From an uncultured Collinsella sp. (GTDB lineage: Bacteria; Actinomycetota; Coriobacteriia; Coriobacteriales; Coriobacteriaceae): a stretch of 64,000 nt of DNA. Both the position numbers and the translations under genes were made by a program. This document shows, in pieces, positions 52,098 through 60,702 of the stretch (position 1 is its first letter; each line of letters opens with the position of its first letter). Location of the stretch: positions 1 to 64,000 of the forward strand of contig CATXXC010000003.1 in NCBI GenBank assembly GCA_958403385.1, read 5' to 3'. The notes under the pieces were generated by a model. It ran no database searches. It was not told the DNA's origin and saw nothing but the letters and a program-made list of their open reading frames with translations.

Positions 52098-54569
52098 CTA
52101 TTGTGGCGCGACCTGTGCGAGGCGAGTGCGTGCGACTGCTGCCTGACCGTAGGCGATGCAGCCGTCATTGACGGGTACGGTGTGGGGGACAAGGACAGTA
52201 AAGCCTGCGCTTTTGAGCTCGCGGGTGAGAAGCTGAAGCAGAAGTCGGTTCATGAACACGCCGCCCGAGAGCGCGACGGTGTCGATGCCCTTGTGCACGC
52301 AGATATCGCTGGCGATGCGCGCCGAGGAGCGCGCGACGGCGACATGGAAATCGAGTGCGAGCCTGTCGGCGGGCGCTCCGGCTTCAATTCCTCCCAAAAG
52401 TGCCTCAAAGAGCGCTTTCTGGTCCAGAACATAGGGGCCGTCCAGCCACGATGGGCCAGATGCGAAATAGCCGGCGTTGTCGTCGGGAAAATGGGCGATT
52501 TCGTTGTCGAGCGCGCGCCAGGCGGCGGCTTCGAGTTCTATGGCGGGTTCGCCCTCGTAGGTTGCCTTGTCGCAGATGCCCAGAATTGTTGCCGCGGCAT
52601 CAAAGAGACGCCCCATGCTGCTGGTACGCGGGCTGTTGATGCCGCGCTCGATCATGATGGCTGTCACGCTGCGCGTTTGCTCGCCGAGGCTGTCCAAAAG
52701 CCGAGCGGTACCTGGGTGCTCGAGCAGGCCGAGCTCACTGAGCAGGGCAAAGGCGTTGCGGCGGGCGTCGCGCACGGAGGCCGCCCCACCGGGGAGCGCC
52801 CAGGTGTGCAAATGCGCGGCGCGCTCAAAGCCGCCAAGGCTGGCAACAAGAAACTCGCCGCCCCAAATGGTCCCATCGGTGCCGGCGCCGGTGCCGTCAA
52901 AGGCGATGCCAAGGACGCGCGCGTCGGTTGTAAGCTGGCCAGCGGCGATGGCCTCGGCCATTACGCTCGCGATATGTGCATGATGGTGCTGCACCTCGAC
53001 GAGCGGCAGATTGCATTTTCGCGTCTGCTCGCGCGCCCACTGGCTCGATAGATAGCTGGGGTGCACATCGCAGGCCAAAGCGGCGGGCGCCAAGTCAAAG
53101 AGATCTTCCAAGCGCGTGCGCGCGGCGTTCCAGGCATCGAAGGTTTCGCCGTTTTCAACATCGCCGATATGCTGCGACACAAAACAGGTCGCTTCGCCGT
53201 TCGTCCCTTCACGCGTGAGCGCAATCGTGGCCTTTTGTTGCGGCCCGCAGGCGAGTACGCAGGACGGAGCGCCGTCGAGCGCCGGCAACGACAGCGGTTG
53301 CGGCGCATATCCGCGTGCACGACGTACGGGCATGACGTCGCCGTCGACCACGTGTACCACGGAGTCGTCGTAGCGCGACAGGATCGCGCGGTCGTTGCCG
53401 AGCAGCGCGTCGGCGATGCCGGCGGCAACGAGATGCTCCCATGCAAGGGCGTCGTCGGTCTCGATGGGCTCTTCGCTCAGGTTTCCGCTGGTCATGACGA
53501 GCGCGTGCATACCGTGTGACGCGGCAGCTGCAAGCAGAAGATGCTGAAGCGGGGTGTAGGGGAGCATAACGCCAAGCTCGGGCAGGTCGCGCGCGACGGA
53601 CGGTGCGAGTACGAGGGCGTCGGAAGAATCGCCGTCGTTCCCGCAAACAGCCCGCCGGCGCAGCAGCACGATGGGGCGGATACTGCCGGCGAGCAGATCG
53701 CGTTCAGCATCGTCGATATGGCACAGGCGCCCGGCATCGGCAAGACTGCGCACCATGACGGCAAGCGGCTTATTGCTGCGACGCTTGCGACGGCGCAGCT
53801 CGGCCACCGCCTGCTCGTTGGCAGCGTCACAGGATAGATGGAATCCGCCCAGGCCCTTGATGGCGACGATGCCACCGCTGGCCAGCAGCTCAACGCAGCG
53901 CTCGATGATAGCGTCGCTGGCCTCGCGTGTGGTGCCGACGGCCGGTGTCGCGGACGAATTCCCGCACGCATCGCCGTTCACAGCCTCGCGCCACGTAATA
54001 TGCGGCCCGCAATCAAAGCAGGCATCGGGTTGCGCGTGAAAACGCCGGTCGAGTGGGTCGGCATACTCCGCGGCACACCTGGGACACATGGGAAAACAAT
54101 CCATCGACGTGGCCGCTCGGTCATAAGGCAACGATCGGATGATGGTAAAGCGTGGCCCGCAGTTAGTGCAGTTGATAAAGGGGTAGTGATAGCGTCGGTC
54201 GGCGGGATCGAACAATTCGCGCAAGCAATCGTTGCAGGTGGCGATATCGGGCGAGACAAGCGTCGTGTGCGCGGTCTGGTCCTGCGATGCTACGATGCGA
54301 AAGCCCTGTTCGTTGGCGGCATCCCAACCGTTGGCTGCCAAGTCCACAACCTCGACATGCTCTACGCGGGCTGCCGCAGGCGCATGCTCAGAAAGCGCGG
54401 CAACAAAAGCATCGAGTGCATCGGCCGGAGCGTGCACCTCGATATGCACGCCGTCGCCCGCATTGAGCACCCATCCGCAAATGCCATGCGCCATGGCCTC
54501 GCGATACACAAACGGTCGCATGCCAACGCCCTGTACAATGCCCGTCACATGAATATGCACATGCCGCAT
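52098..54569 (-). CDS. hypF: Carbamoyltransferase HypF
   Basis: An 823-residue enzyme that uses carbamoyl phosphate to carbamoylate HypE. The N-terminal acylphosphatase domain (VTGIVQGVGMRPFVYREA) is followed by paired zinc fingers (CNDCLRELF, CTNCGPRF, CPRCAAEY, CFDCGPH), a YrdC-like domain (AIKGLGGFHLSCDA) and a Kae1-like C-terminal domain (VQHHHAHIASVMAE, GIAFDGTGAGTDGTIWGGE, ALSGGVFMNRLL). ATG 54569 has AGGGGTG. It begins the hyp cluster. hypA and hypB are not in this window. Confidence 0.96.
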   Translation of the reverse strand: MRHVHIHVTGIVQGVGMRPFVYREAMAHGICGWVLNAGDGVHIEVHAPADALDAFVAALSEHAPAAARVEHVEVVDLAANGWDAANEQGFRIVASQDQTAHTTLVSPDIATCNDCLRELFDPADRRYHYPFINCTNCGPRFTIIRSLPYDRAATSMDCFPMCPRCAAEYADPLDRRFHAQPDACFDCGPHITWREAVNGDACGNSSATPAVGTTREASDAIIERCVELLASGGIVAIKGLGGFHLSCDAANEQAVAELRRRKRRSNKPLAVMVRSLADAGRLCHIDDAERDLLAGSIRPIVLLRRRAVCGNDGDSSDALVLAPSVARDLPELGVMLPYTPLQHLLLAAAASHGMHALVMTSGNLSEEPIETDDALAWEHLVAAGIADALLGNDRAILSRYDDSVVHVVDGDVMPVRRARGYAPQPLSLPALDGAPSCVLACGPQQKATIALTREGTNGEATCFVSQHIGDVENGETFDAWNAARTRLEDLFDLAPAALACDVHPSYLSSQWAREQTRKCNLPLVEVQHHHAHIASVMAEAIAAGQLTTDARVLGIAFDGTGAGTDGTIWGGEFLVASLGGFERAAHLHTWALPGGAASVRDARRNAFALLSELGLLEHPGTARLLDSLGEQTRSVTAIMIERGINSPRTSSMGRLFDAAATILGICDKATYEGEPAIELEAAAWRALDNEIAHFPDDNAGYFASGPSWLDGPYVLDQKALFEALLGGIEAGAPADRLALDFHVAVARSSARIASDICVHKGIDTVALSGGVFMNRLLLQLLTRELKSAGFTVLVPHTVPVNDGCIAYGQAAVARTRLAQVAPQ

Positions 54570-54592
54570 GCGACACCCCTCATCAAAACCGA

Positions 54593-54662
54593 CCAAAAAA
54601 GGACAGGTTTATTTTGGTAGGTAAAACGCTAAACCTGCCAAAACAAACCTGTCCCTTTTTGG
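54593..54662. repeat. Palindrome between hypF and nikR
   Basis: Arms at 54593-54622 and 54633-54662 are complementary at 27 of 30 positions (inner GGACAGGTTT / AAACCTGTCC) around a ten-base loop. It lies just upstream of hypF's start region and between two minus-strand genes, and resembles the hairpin at 45846-45892. Confidence 0.8.
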
Positions 54663-54685
54663 CAGGTGCGCTGCGGGAAATTCCG

Positions 54686-55198
54686 CTACAGCCCCAGGCT
54701 CTGCTTGGTGGCGGCGCACGTGAGCTCGCCGTGCTTAACGCCGCGCAGGCCCAGCAGACGGTCGGCTAGTTCGTAGACGCGCTCGCCGCGACCCTTGAGC
54801 GCCAGAATCTCCAAGCAGTTGTGGTGATCCAAATGCACGTGCATCGTCGATACGATCTCGTCGGTGTAGTCGTGCTGCACCTCGTCCAGGCGGCGCGTCA
54901 GATCGCCGGTGTGATGGTCGTAGATCATGGTGAGCGACCCGATAACATGCTCATCGGGCGTGCGCATCTGCTCCTTGGCGATCGAGGCGCGAATCAGGTC
55001 GCGCACGGCCTCGGAGCGGTTGGCCACATCGCCGCGGCGCGCGATCTGCTCGTCAAAACGGCGCAGCAGGTCGTCGGGTGCGGTAACCGAAAAACGGACC
55101 AGCTCGGAGCCGGAGCCACTACAGCGGCAGCCCGCGTCACCGTCCGCCCCGTGCGGATGCTCGTGCTCGTACCCGCAGCAGTGCTCGTGTTCGGCCAC
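54686..55198 (-). CDS. nikR: NikR-like nickel-responsive regulator with His/Cys-rich N-terminus
   Basis: A 170-residue ribbon-helix-helix/ACT regulator. The ribbon-helix-helix spans about 32-75 (VRFSVTAPDDLLRRFDEQIA ... NRSEAVRDLIRASIA). The C-terminal ACT domain has the nickel ligands of NikR, HH in IYDHHTGDL and HVHLDHHNC, where H and C correspond to the square-planar site. Unusually, about 30 residues precede the DNA-binding domain and are rich in ligands (HEHCCGYEHEHPHG ... CRCSG). Its position beside the hyp genes fits control of nickel uptake or hydrogenase maturation. Confidence 0.9.
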   Translation of the reverse strand: MAEHEHCCGYEHEHPHGADGDAGCRCSGSGSELVRFSVTAPDDLLRRFDEQIARRGDVANRSEAVRDLIRASIAKEQMRTPDEHVIGSLTMIYDHHTGDLTRRLDEVQHDYTDEIVSTMHVHLDHHNCLEILALKGRGERVYELADRLLGLRGVKHGELTCAATKQSLGL

Positions 55199-55199
55199 C

Positions 55200-55448
55200 T
55201 TACACCAGCTTCACGGAGCCGACGGAGTTGTGGTCGGCCTCGATGGCCTCTTCGTAGCCCTCGAGTGCGTCGTGGGCCTCGTGCAGCGCAGCCATGGCGG
55301 CCTCGAGCTTGGCGCCGATGCGCTCCATGTCAAAATTCTCGGTCGCATGCAGCAGCTGATGGCTCCACTCGTGAGCGAGCTCGATGGTGTCGTCGACCTG
55401 CTTGACGCTCATGGCAAGCTGGCTCATGTTCATTCCAACATCATGCAT
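55200..55448 (-). CDS. Small hypothetical protein adjacent to nikR
   Basis: An 82-residue helical protein, starting MHDVGMNMSQLAMSVKQVDD, with histidines (HEWSHQLLH, EAHDALEGYEE) and acidic residues. ATG 55448 follows AGGAGA. It ends one base before nikR starts, so the two are co-transcribed. It could be a nickel-binding or NikR-associated protein; no family is recognised. Confidence 0.7.
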   Translation of the reverse strand: MHDVGMNMSQLAMSVKQVDDTIELAHEWSHQLLHATENFDMERIGAKLEAAMAALHEAHDALEGYEEAIEADHNSVGSVKLV

Positions 55449-55669
55449 GGGAAATCTCCTTTTGTATGGGGCAGTTCAGTGGTTCAGATTTTACTACGCC
55501 CGCTCTGCGCGCAGCTGCATAAGAAAACGGGTACGAGTCTGTGCGACCCGCACCCGTTCACTGGGGGCTGTTTGTGACTACCATATTATCCGTGGTTGCA
55601 CTCGGTGCATCCAGAAGTCCGGCGAGCGGTGCAAAAGCGCTCATAGACGGCGAGTAAGTAACAAGCGTA

Positions 55670-55990
55670 TTACAGATGCTTCTCCAGCAGCGCCTGCAGC
55701 CTCGCCTTGGGTAGAGCGCCAACCGAGCGGTCAATCTCCTCGCCGTTCTTAAACACAATCAGCGTGGGGATGCTCATGACGCCATACTTCATGGCCAGGT
55801 CCTGGTTGTCGTCGACGTTGCATTTGGCAACGGCAAGCTTGCCTGCCAGCTCATCGGCAACCTCGTCAACGATGGGCGAGAGGGATCGACAGGGCCCGCA
55901 CCACGGTGCCCAAAAATCGACCAGCACGGGCAGGCTGTCGTTAACGATGGAATCGAAGTTCTCGGGGGTAATCTGCTTAATGTCAGCCAT
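55670..55990 (-). CDS. trxA: Thioredoxin
   Basis: A 106-residue thioredoxin with the active site WCGPC (FWAPWCGPCRS), cis-proline in SIPTLIVFK, and the typical GxxxK C-terminus. ATG 55990 follows GGAGGTC. No other redox gene adjoins. The gap 55449-55669 before it holds only a short hairpin-free stretch with no gene. Confidence 0.96.
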   Translation of the reverse strand: MADIKQITPENFDSIVNDSLPVLVDFWAPWCGPCRSLSPIVDEVADELAGKLAVAKCNVDDNQDLAMKYGVMSIPTLIVFKNGEEIDRSVGALPKARLQALLEKHL

Positions 55991-56191
55991 GGTGACCTCC
56001 ATAGTGTGACGCGGCTCGGCCGCGTAAAACTCAGTACGACCGTGCTTATACCCAGCGGCCCGCAAAGCAACCACTCGCGGGCGGCTCTTTTATCAAAAGC
56101 GCCGCAAAACCCCTTTCTTCAGATATGGGGATATAAGGCGCATCGGCGTCAGCCGATATACATATACGGCTGCAAGTGGTATACTGTTTTC

Positions 56192-56587
56192 ATGGATAGA
56201 TACAGGAGCAACGACAACATAGTCTGGGACTGCGACTACCATGTGGTCTTCTGCCCGAAATACCGCAGGAAGGTGCTCGTGGACGGCATCGGCTCCCGCT
56301 TCGAGGAGATCGCGCACGAGGTCGCGGAGGAACTCGATTTCGAGATAAGGGAAATCAAGGTCATGCCCGACCGCGTGCACATGCTCGTCTCAGTCGACCC
56401 CCAGTTCGGCATCCACCGGGCCGTGAAGCGCATCAAGGGCAGGACCAGCCACGACCTGCGCGCCGAGTTCCCGCAGCTGAAGCGCAAGCTGCCGACGCTC
56501 TGGACGAACAGCTACTTCGTCTCGACCGTCGGCGGGGCGACGCCCGAGGCCGTCAGGCAGTATATCGAGGACCAGAGGAACGCGTGA
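56192..56587 (+). CDS. tnpA: IS200/IS605-family transposase TnpA with altered HUH motif
   Basis: A 131-residue Y1-type transposase. The expected HUH motif is DRVHML (VMPDRVHMLVSV): the first histidine is arginine, whereas the other TnpA in this window has DHVH. The tyrosine is in AVRQYIEDQ. TATACT (56180-56185) six bases before the ATG suggests a leaderless transcript. Its stop is followed by tnpB with an overlapping GTG option. It could be weakened or use a different metal ligand. Confidence 0.9.
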   Translation: MDRYRSNDNIVWDCDYHVVFCPKYRRKVLVDGIGSRFEEIAHEVAEELDFEIREIKVMPDRVHMLVSVDPQFGIHRAVKRIKGRTSHDLRAEFPQLKRKLPTLWTNSYFVSTVGGATPEAVRQYIEDQRNA

Positions 56588-56592
56588 GGGCC

Positions 56593-57774
56593 ATGGACAA
56601 GACCTTCGAGTACCGCATATACCCGAGCGCCGAGCAGGAGGCCCTCCTGCAGAAGACCTTCGGCTGCTGCCGCTGGGTCTACAACAGGGTGCTGGCGATG
56701 AGGCGGGACGAGTACGCGTGGACGGGCAAATCGAGGCACATCAACTCCTACATCACCCAGATCCCCGCCTGGAAGAGGGCGGACGCGCCGTGGCTCTCCG
56801 AGGTGGACTCCATGGCACTGCAGCAGTCCCTGCGCGACCTGGACAAGGCATTTAAGAACTTCTTCCGCGCACCAGGCAAGGTGGGCTTTCCGAAGTTCAA
56901 GTCCAAACGCGCGGGGAGGAAGAGCTACCGCACGAACGGCGTCGGGATAATCGACGCCAGGCACGTGAGGCTGCCAAAGCTGGGGACCGTCAGGGCGCGG
57001 GTGAGCCGTCCCGTGGAGGGGCGCGTCCTGTCCGCGACGGTCAAGCAGGTGCCGAGCGGCAAGTACTACGTGGCGATATGCTGCGCGGACGTCCCCGCCA
57101 CGGACGCGCCGGCCCCGACCGTCGGGTTCCTGGGAGTCGATGCGGGAATACACGACATAGCCACCTGCTCCACGGGGGAGCGCCTGCCCAACCCCAAAAA
57201 CCTGCAAAGGAGCGAGAGGAGGCTGGCGCGGGAGCAGCGGCGGCTCTCGCGCAAGCGGAAGGGCTCCGCAAATCGCGCCAGGCAGCGTGTCAGGGTCGCG
57301 CGGGCGCACGAGAAGGTTGCCAACCGGCGGAAGGACGCCCTGCACAAGTTCACGACGCATGCGGTGGGAGAAAGCCAAAACATCGCGGTCGAGGACCTGA
57401 ACGTCAGGGGCATGCAGAGGAACCGCCGCCTCGCCAAGGCCGTGGGCGATGCCGCCATGTCGGAGCTGGCGCGCCAGCTCGAGTACAAATGCGCATGGTC
57501 GGGGCGCGGCTTCGTAAGGGTGGGCAGGTTCTATCCGTCCAGCAAGACGTGTTCCGCATGCGGTTACGTCTACAGGGGACTGACGCTGGCCGAACGGGTA
57601 TGGGACTGCCCCGCGTGCGGCATGCGTCACGACCGCGACCTGAACGCCGCCGTCAACATCGCCCGCGAGGGAAGGAGAATCCTGGAAGGTACCGCAGGGC
57701 ATGCGGGAACCGCGGCAGACGCCGCAAACGCTTGTGGAGAGGGCGTAAGACCTACGGCTGCATGCGCAGTCTAG
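56593..57774 (+). CDS. tnpB: RNA-guided nuclease TnpB
   Basis: A 393-residue TnpB (OrfB) protein. N-terminal EYRIYPSAEQEALLQKTFGCCRWVYN, catalytic RuvC residues D in GVDAGIHD, E in AVEDLNV and D in HDRDLNAAVN, and the zinc finger CSACG ... CPACG. All three acidic residues are present, so it should be active. ATG 56593 is chosen; GTG 56584 overlaps the tnpA stop. The C-terminus overlaps the reRNA (omega RNA) region. TnpB nucleases cut target DNA matched by the guide and favour retention of the element. Confidence 0.95.
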   Translation: MDKTFEYRIYPSAEQEALLQKTFGCCRWVYNRVLAMRRDEYAWTGKSRHINSYITQIPAWKRADAPWLSEVDSMALQQSLRDLDKAFKNFFRAPGKVGFPKFKSKRAGRKSYRTNGVGIIDARHVRLPKLGTVRARVSRPVEGRVLSATVKQVPSGKYYVAICCADVPATDAPAPTVGFLGVDAGIHDIATCSTGERLPNPKNLQRSERRLAREQRRLSRKRKGSANRARQRVRVARAHEKVANRRKDALHKFTTHAVGESQNIAVEDLNVRGMQRNRRLAKAVGDAAMSELARQLEYKCAWSGRGFVRVGRFYPSSKTCSACGYVYRGLTLAERVWDCPACGMRHDRDLNAAVNIAREGRRILEGTAGHAGTAADAANACGEGVRPTAACAV

Positions 57775-57826
57775 GCAATTCTCGGTGAAGCAAGAATCCC
57801 CTGGCTTTAGCCATGGGGAGTGTCAA
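57640..57826 (+). ncRNA. Predicted omega (re)RNA scaffold of TnpB
   Basis: In IS605-type elements the guide RNA scaffold spans the end of tnpB and the right end. Here the right end hairpin and the terminal TGTCAA mark the scaffold end at about 57826. The guide would then begin with ATAATGGTGGGCACGC, the flanking chromosomal sequence. The 5' boundary is a rough estimate. Confidence 0.6.
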
Positions 57827-57865
57827 ATAATGGTGGGCACGCAAACGATTGGAGAGCGCATACCT

Positions 57866-58435
57866 ATGTCACAAAGCCAGAAAAAAGAAGCCATCGCCCA
57901 GGCGGCCGAGCAGGAGCTCGCATCGCTTGCGGGTCGTGGCGTGCGCATCGCAGGCAACGCGTGCTCGCCGATTGTGCTGGTAAAAGGCGATTTGGATGAG
58001 GCCGAGCGCTCGGGCGGCGAGCTTGCCGCAGGCGCGGATGGCGCGGCGCTGCGTAAGGCGCTCGGGGCCATCGGTTATGCGCCCGAGGATTTTTGCGTGC
58101 TGGCAAGCGTCGCCGGTGCGGGCGACGGAACGGTGGCGGTGGGCCATGCCCTGCCGTGCGAGCTGTTCCGCGAGGCGCTCGAGGCGCTGGACCCCGAGGC
58201 GGTGCTGTTGCTGGATGATCGTGCGGCCGATACCATGCGCGAGACCTATGCCGATATGCTCGTGGCGATCGACGACTTCGACACCGCCATGCTCAAGCCC
58301 GGCCTGGTCGCCCATGTGCAAGGGCGCCGCGTGCTCGCGCTCGACGGCTTTGAGGCGGCGCTCACCGACAAGGCCGCCAAGCAGCGCATGTGGGCCTACA
58401 TTAAACAGCTGACTCCGGCCGCCGCGCCGCTGTAG
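57866..58435 (+). CDS. Hypothetical soluble protein
   Basis: A 189-residue protein, alpha/beta, with no family that I recognise. It has a helical N-terminus (SQSQKKEAIAQAAEQELASL), hydrophobic strands (VLLLDDRAADTMRETYADML) and the segment LVAHVQGRRVLALDGFEAAL. GGAGAG lies nine bases before the ATG. The TnpB element ends 40 bases upstream, so the natural promoter may have been separated from the gene. Whether it is expressed is unknown. Confidence 0.6.
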   Translation: MSQSQKKEAIAQAAEQELASLAGRGVRIAGNACSPIVLVKGDLDEAERSGGELAAGADGAALRKALGAIGYAPEDFCVLASVAGAGDGTVAVGHALPCELFREALEALDPEAVLLLDDRAADTMRETYADMLVAIDDFDTAMLKPGLVAHVQGRRVLALDGFEAALTDKAAKQRMWAYIKQLTPAAAPL

Positions 58436-58495
58436 CGGACCGGCGCTGGCAAGGTGGCCCCGGCGGGCCGAGCATGCCGGCAGCTTGTCGCGTCC

Positions 58496-59773
58496 CTACA
58501 TCACGGCACGCAGCTCAAATCGGTCGCCGTGAATGCGGAACTGGCAGTTGCCGTTCATGCGCTCGACGGCGAGCTTAATGCTCTTGGTGCCAAAGCCGTG
58601 GCCGGCGTGCTGGGCCACGGGCATGCCGTCAACCATACGCGGCGGGCGGTCAAACGTGTTAGAGACCAAAAGCAGCAGCTGCCCGTCTTCGTAGCGCAGG
58701 TCCAGATCGACGAATCGTTTGCCCTGGGGAGCGGCGCTCGCGGCGACGATGGCGTTGTCCAGGGCATTCGAGAGCACGCTAAACAGGTCGACATCGGCCA
58801 CATGGACGTTCTCTGGCACGGCGGCGCGCAGGTCGGCGGTGATACCGTTTCGGTTGATATCGGAGCTAAATGACGAAAGCACGATGTTGACCGTTTCGTT
58901 GGCACAGTAGCGGCGCACGGCGGTGCGGTCGTTTGTCTCACAGAGTTCGTTGATGCGCCCGAGCGCCTCGTCGACGTGACCCTCTTCGATTAAAACCGCA
59001 AGGCCGCGCAGGAAGTGCCGCATGTCATGGCGCAGAACCGAAAGCTCGCGTCCAGATTGACGCCAGGCTTCGAGCTCTTTGATAGCTGCGCTATCGCGGG
59101 TCTCGAGCATCCAACGCTCGCGCTCGGCGGCCTCTTTAGCCTCGTATTCGCGCAGATACACAGCAAGAAACATAAGGTAGAAAGCGCAAAGCGCAAACGC
59201 CAAAAACTCAACGGTCACAACCGAGCCCGAGTGGAACAACGTGGTGTAGACGTTGGTGGCGTAGTCAAAGATGTAATAGACGAGCGGCAGGATGAGCAGA
59301 ATCTCGAGCTCGGTAGGGCTTTTGACTGCCAAGCGCGGACCGATGTCGCCGGCCCAGTGCAGCAGGAGCACAAAGACGGCGACCGTGGTGATAATGCGTG
59401 TCGCGTAGTACGCGATTTGCGAGCCGCAGGCGGCGAGCGCGGCGATGCCCATCCAGTTGCTAAATTGGCAGCTCAGGTATGCGCTGGTGACGCCGAGCAT
59501 AACGAGCAAAGGGCTCAGCCGATAGCGCGCGCACAGATAGATGACGAGCGGCAGATGCACGACGAGCGGATACACCTGTCGAGCGAAAAGTTCGCCGCCA
59601 AAGACATTGGCGAGCGCAAAGGCGGTACCGGTGAGCACGTCAACCGCGATCAGCTCAAGCGCATGACGGCGGTTGATCTCGACCCCGCACAGCGCTGCCG
59701 AGGCGAAAACGCCAAAGAGCAGGGTCGTTGCGTGGTGGATTGCCCAAAGCAGCATTTCGGCCGTGGGGAGCAT
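58496..59773 (-). CDS. GHKL sensor histidine kinase (AgrC-like)
   Basis: A 425-residue kinase with about seven membrane helices (1-215), a coiled coil, the phosphorylation motif LRHDMRHFLRGLAV and a GHKL ATPase domain with NALDNAI and GHGFGTKSIK. This is the AgrC/VirS type, often sensing peptides. No precursor peptide gene is visible beside it. Its start overlaps the regulator stop by one base (TGATG), so the regulator is translated first. Confidence 0.88.
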   Translation of the reverse strand: MLPTAEMLLWAIHHATTLLFGVFASAALCGVEINRRHALELIAVDVLTGTAFALANVFGGELFARQVYPLVVHLPLVIYLCARYRLSPLLVMLGVTSAYLSCQFSNWMGIAALAACGSQIAYYATRIITTVAVFVLLLHWAGDIGPRLAVKSPTELEILLILPLVYYIFDYATNVYTTLFHSGSVVTVEFLAFALCAFYLMFLAVYLREYEAKEAAERERWMLETRDSAAIKELEAWRQSGRELSVLRHDMRHFLRGLAVLIEEGHVDEALGRINELCETNDRTAVRRYCANETVNIVLSSFSSDINRNGITADLRAAVPENVHVADVDLFSVLSNALDNAIVAASAAPQGKRFVDLDLRYEDGQLLLLVSNTFDRPPRMVDGMPVAQHAGHGFGTKSIKLAVERMNGNCQFRIHGDRFELRAVM

Positions 59774-60495
59774 CAGTGCCTCCCGCCCTCAAAGCGCGCC
59801 GCAAAGTAGGCATCTTGGAACCCCTGCTTGCAACTGCGTGCCAACGGGATACAGGCGCCCGATCTCATGAAGATCTCCGTGCGATCGAAGTGGTCGATGT
59901 TGCGCAAGTTGACCTGGTAGCTACGGTGGCATTTAAAGAAGGTGGCATTTTGCGCCAAACGGTCCTCGACGCTGCGGAACGACTCGAGTGCCTCGATATC
60001 GCGTCCGTCGCGCAGGTGGAAGACCACGTGCTTGTTGCGCGCCTCGGCATATTCGATGTCGGACAGGCGCAGGGCGTGGTAGCCAAAGGACGTTTTGATC
60101 ACGAGCTCGTCGGTTGCCGCCGGGCGCATGCTCGAAAGCTCGTCGAGTAACTGTGCCAGGCGTTCGTAAGTCACGGGCTTGAGCAGATAGTCGAAGGCGC
60201 GGACCTCGTAGGACTCCAGTGCAAACTCGGGCGATGAGGTGAGAAACACCAGACGCACAGCGGTATCGGCCCGGCGCAATTCGCGCGCGGTGTCCATGCC
60301 GTTGACGAGCGGCATGATCATGTCGAGCAGGATGATGTCGGCGCGCGATGCGGCATGGCGGGCCAGCAGGTCCTCGCCACGCGTGACGAGCGCAACATCG
60401 ACCGCCGTGCCCGTCTCGGTCGACCAACGGTCGATTATCCGGTGCAGTCTATCTAGAAAAGCGACGTCGTCGTCGCAGGCAATAATCTTGAGCAT
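59773..60495 (-). CDS. LytTR-family response regulator
   Basis: A 240-residue regulator: receiver domain with acidic DDD (8-10), phospho-acceptor D58 (IILLDMIMP), and TSS/K positions; a LytTR DNA-binding domain (about 150-235; YHALRLSDIEYAEARNKHVVFHL, RSYQVNLRNIDHFD). It is the partner of the GHKL kinase. ATG 60495 follows AGGGGGC. LytTR regulators bind paired short direct repeats; no target operator is evident nearby. Confidence 0.92.
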   Translation of the reverse strand: MLKIIACDDDVAFLDRLHRIIDRWSTETGTAVDVALVTRGEDLLARHAASRADIILLDMIMPLVNGMDTARELRRADTAVRLVFLTSSPEFALESYEVRAFDYLLKPVTYERLAQLLDELSSMRPAATDELVIKTSFGYHALRLSDIEYAEARNKHVVFHLRDGRDIEALESFRSVEDRLAQNATFFKCHRSYQVNLRNIDHFDRTEIFMRSGACIPLARSCKQGFQDAYFAARFEGGRH

Positions 60496-60702
60496 TCTGA
60501 GCCCCCTTAGTAGTTCGATTTTGCCACATTGGGCGCGGACCACTCGCGGGGGAGCGCCCGTTCGTGCCTCATGGTGCGCAACTCGCGCCGAGCGGTATTG
60601 CGGTGGCGAAAGATGCCTCCTGCGCTATCGAGAGCTCGGCTATCCTCAGCTTGCCAGTTCGAAAATGGACCTGCCGCATGATTGAATCTTTATTTCAACT
60701 TT

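Larger units (their letters stand above)
56110..57826. mobile_element. IS605-type TnpA/TnpB element
   Basis: Left end hairpins: CCCC (56110-56113) with GGGG (56127-56130), and AGCCG (56151-56155) with CGGCT (56167-56171). Genes tnpA and tnpB follow, then a right end with the hairpin CCCCTGGC.TTTA.GCCATGGGG near 57798-57818 and the terminal GTGTCAA at 57820-57826. There are no inverted terminal repeats. It is inserted between the thioredoxin gene and the gene at 57866, 40 bases before the latter. The exact left boundary is uncertain. Confidence 0.82.
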
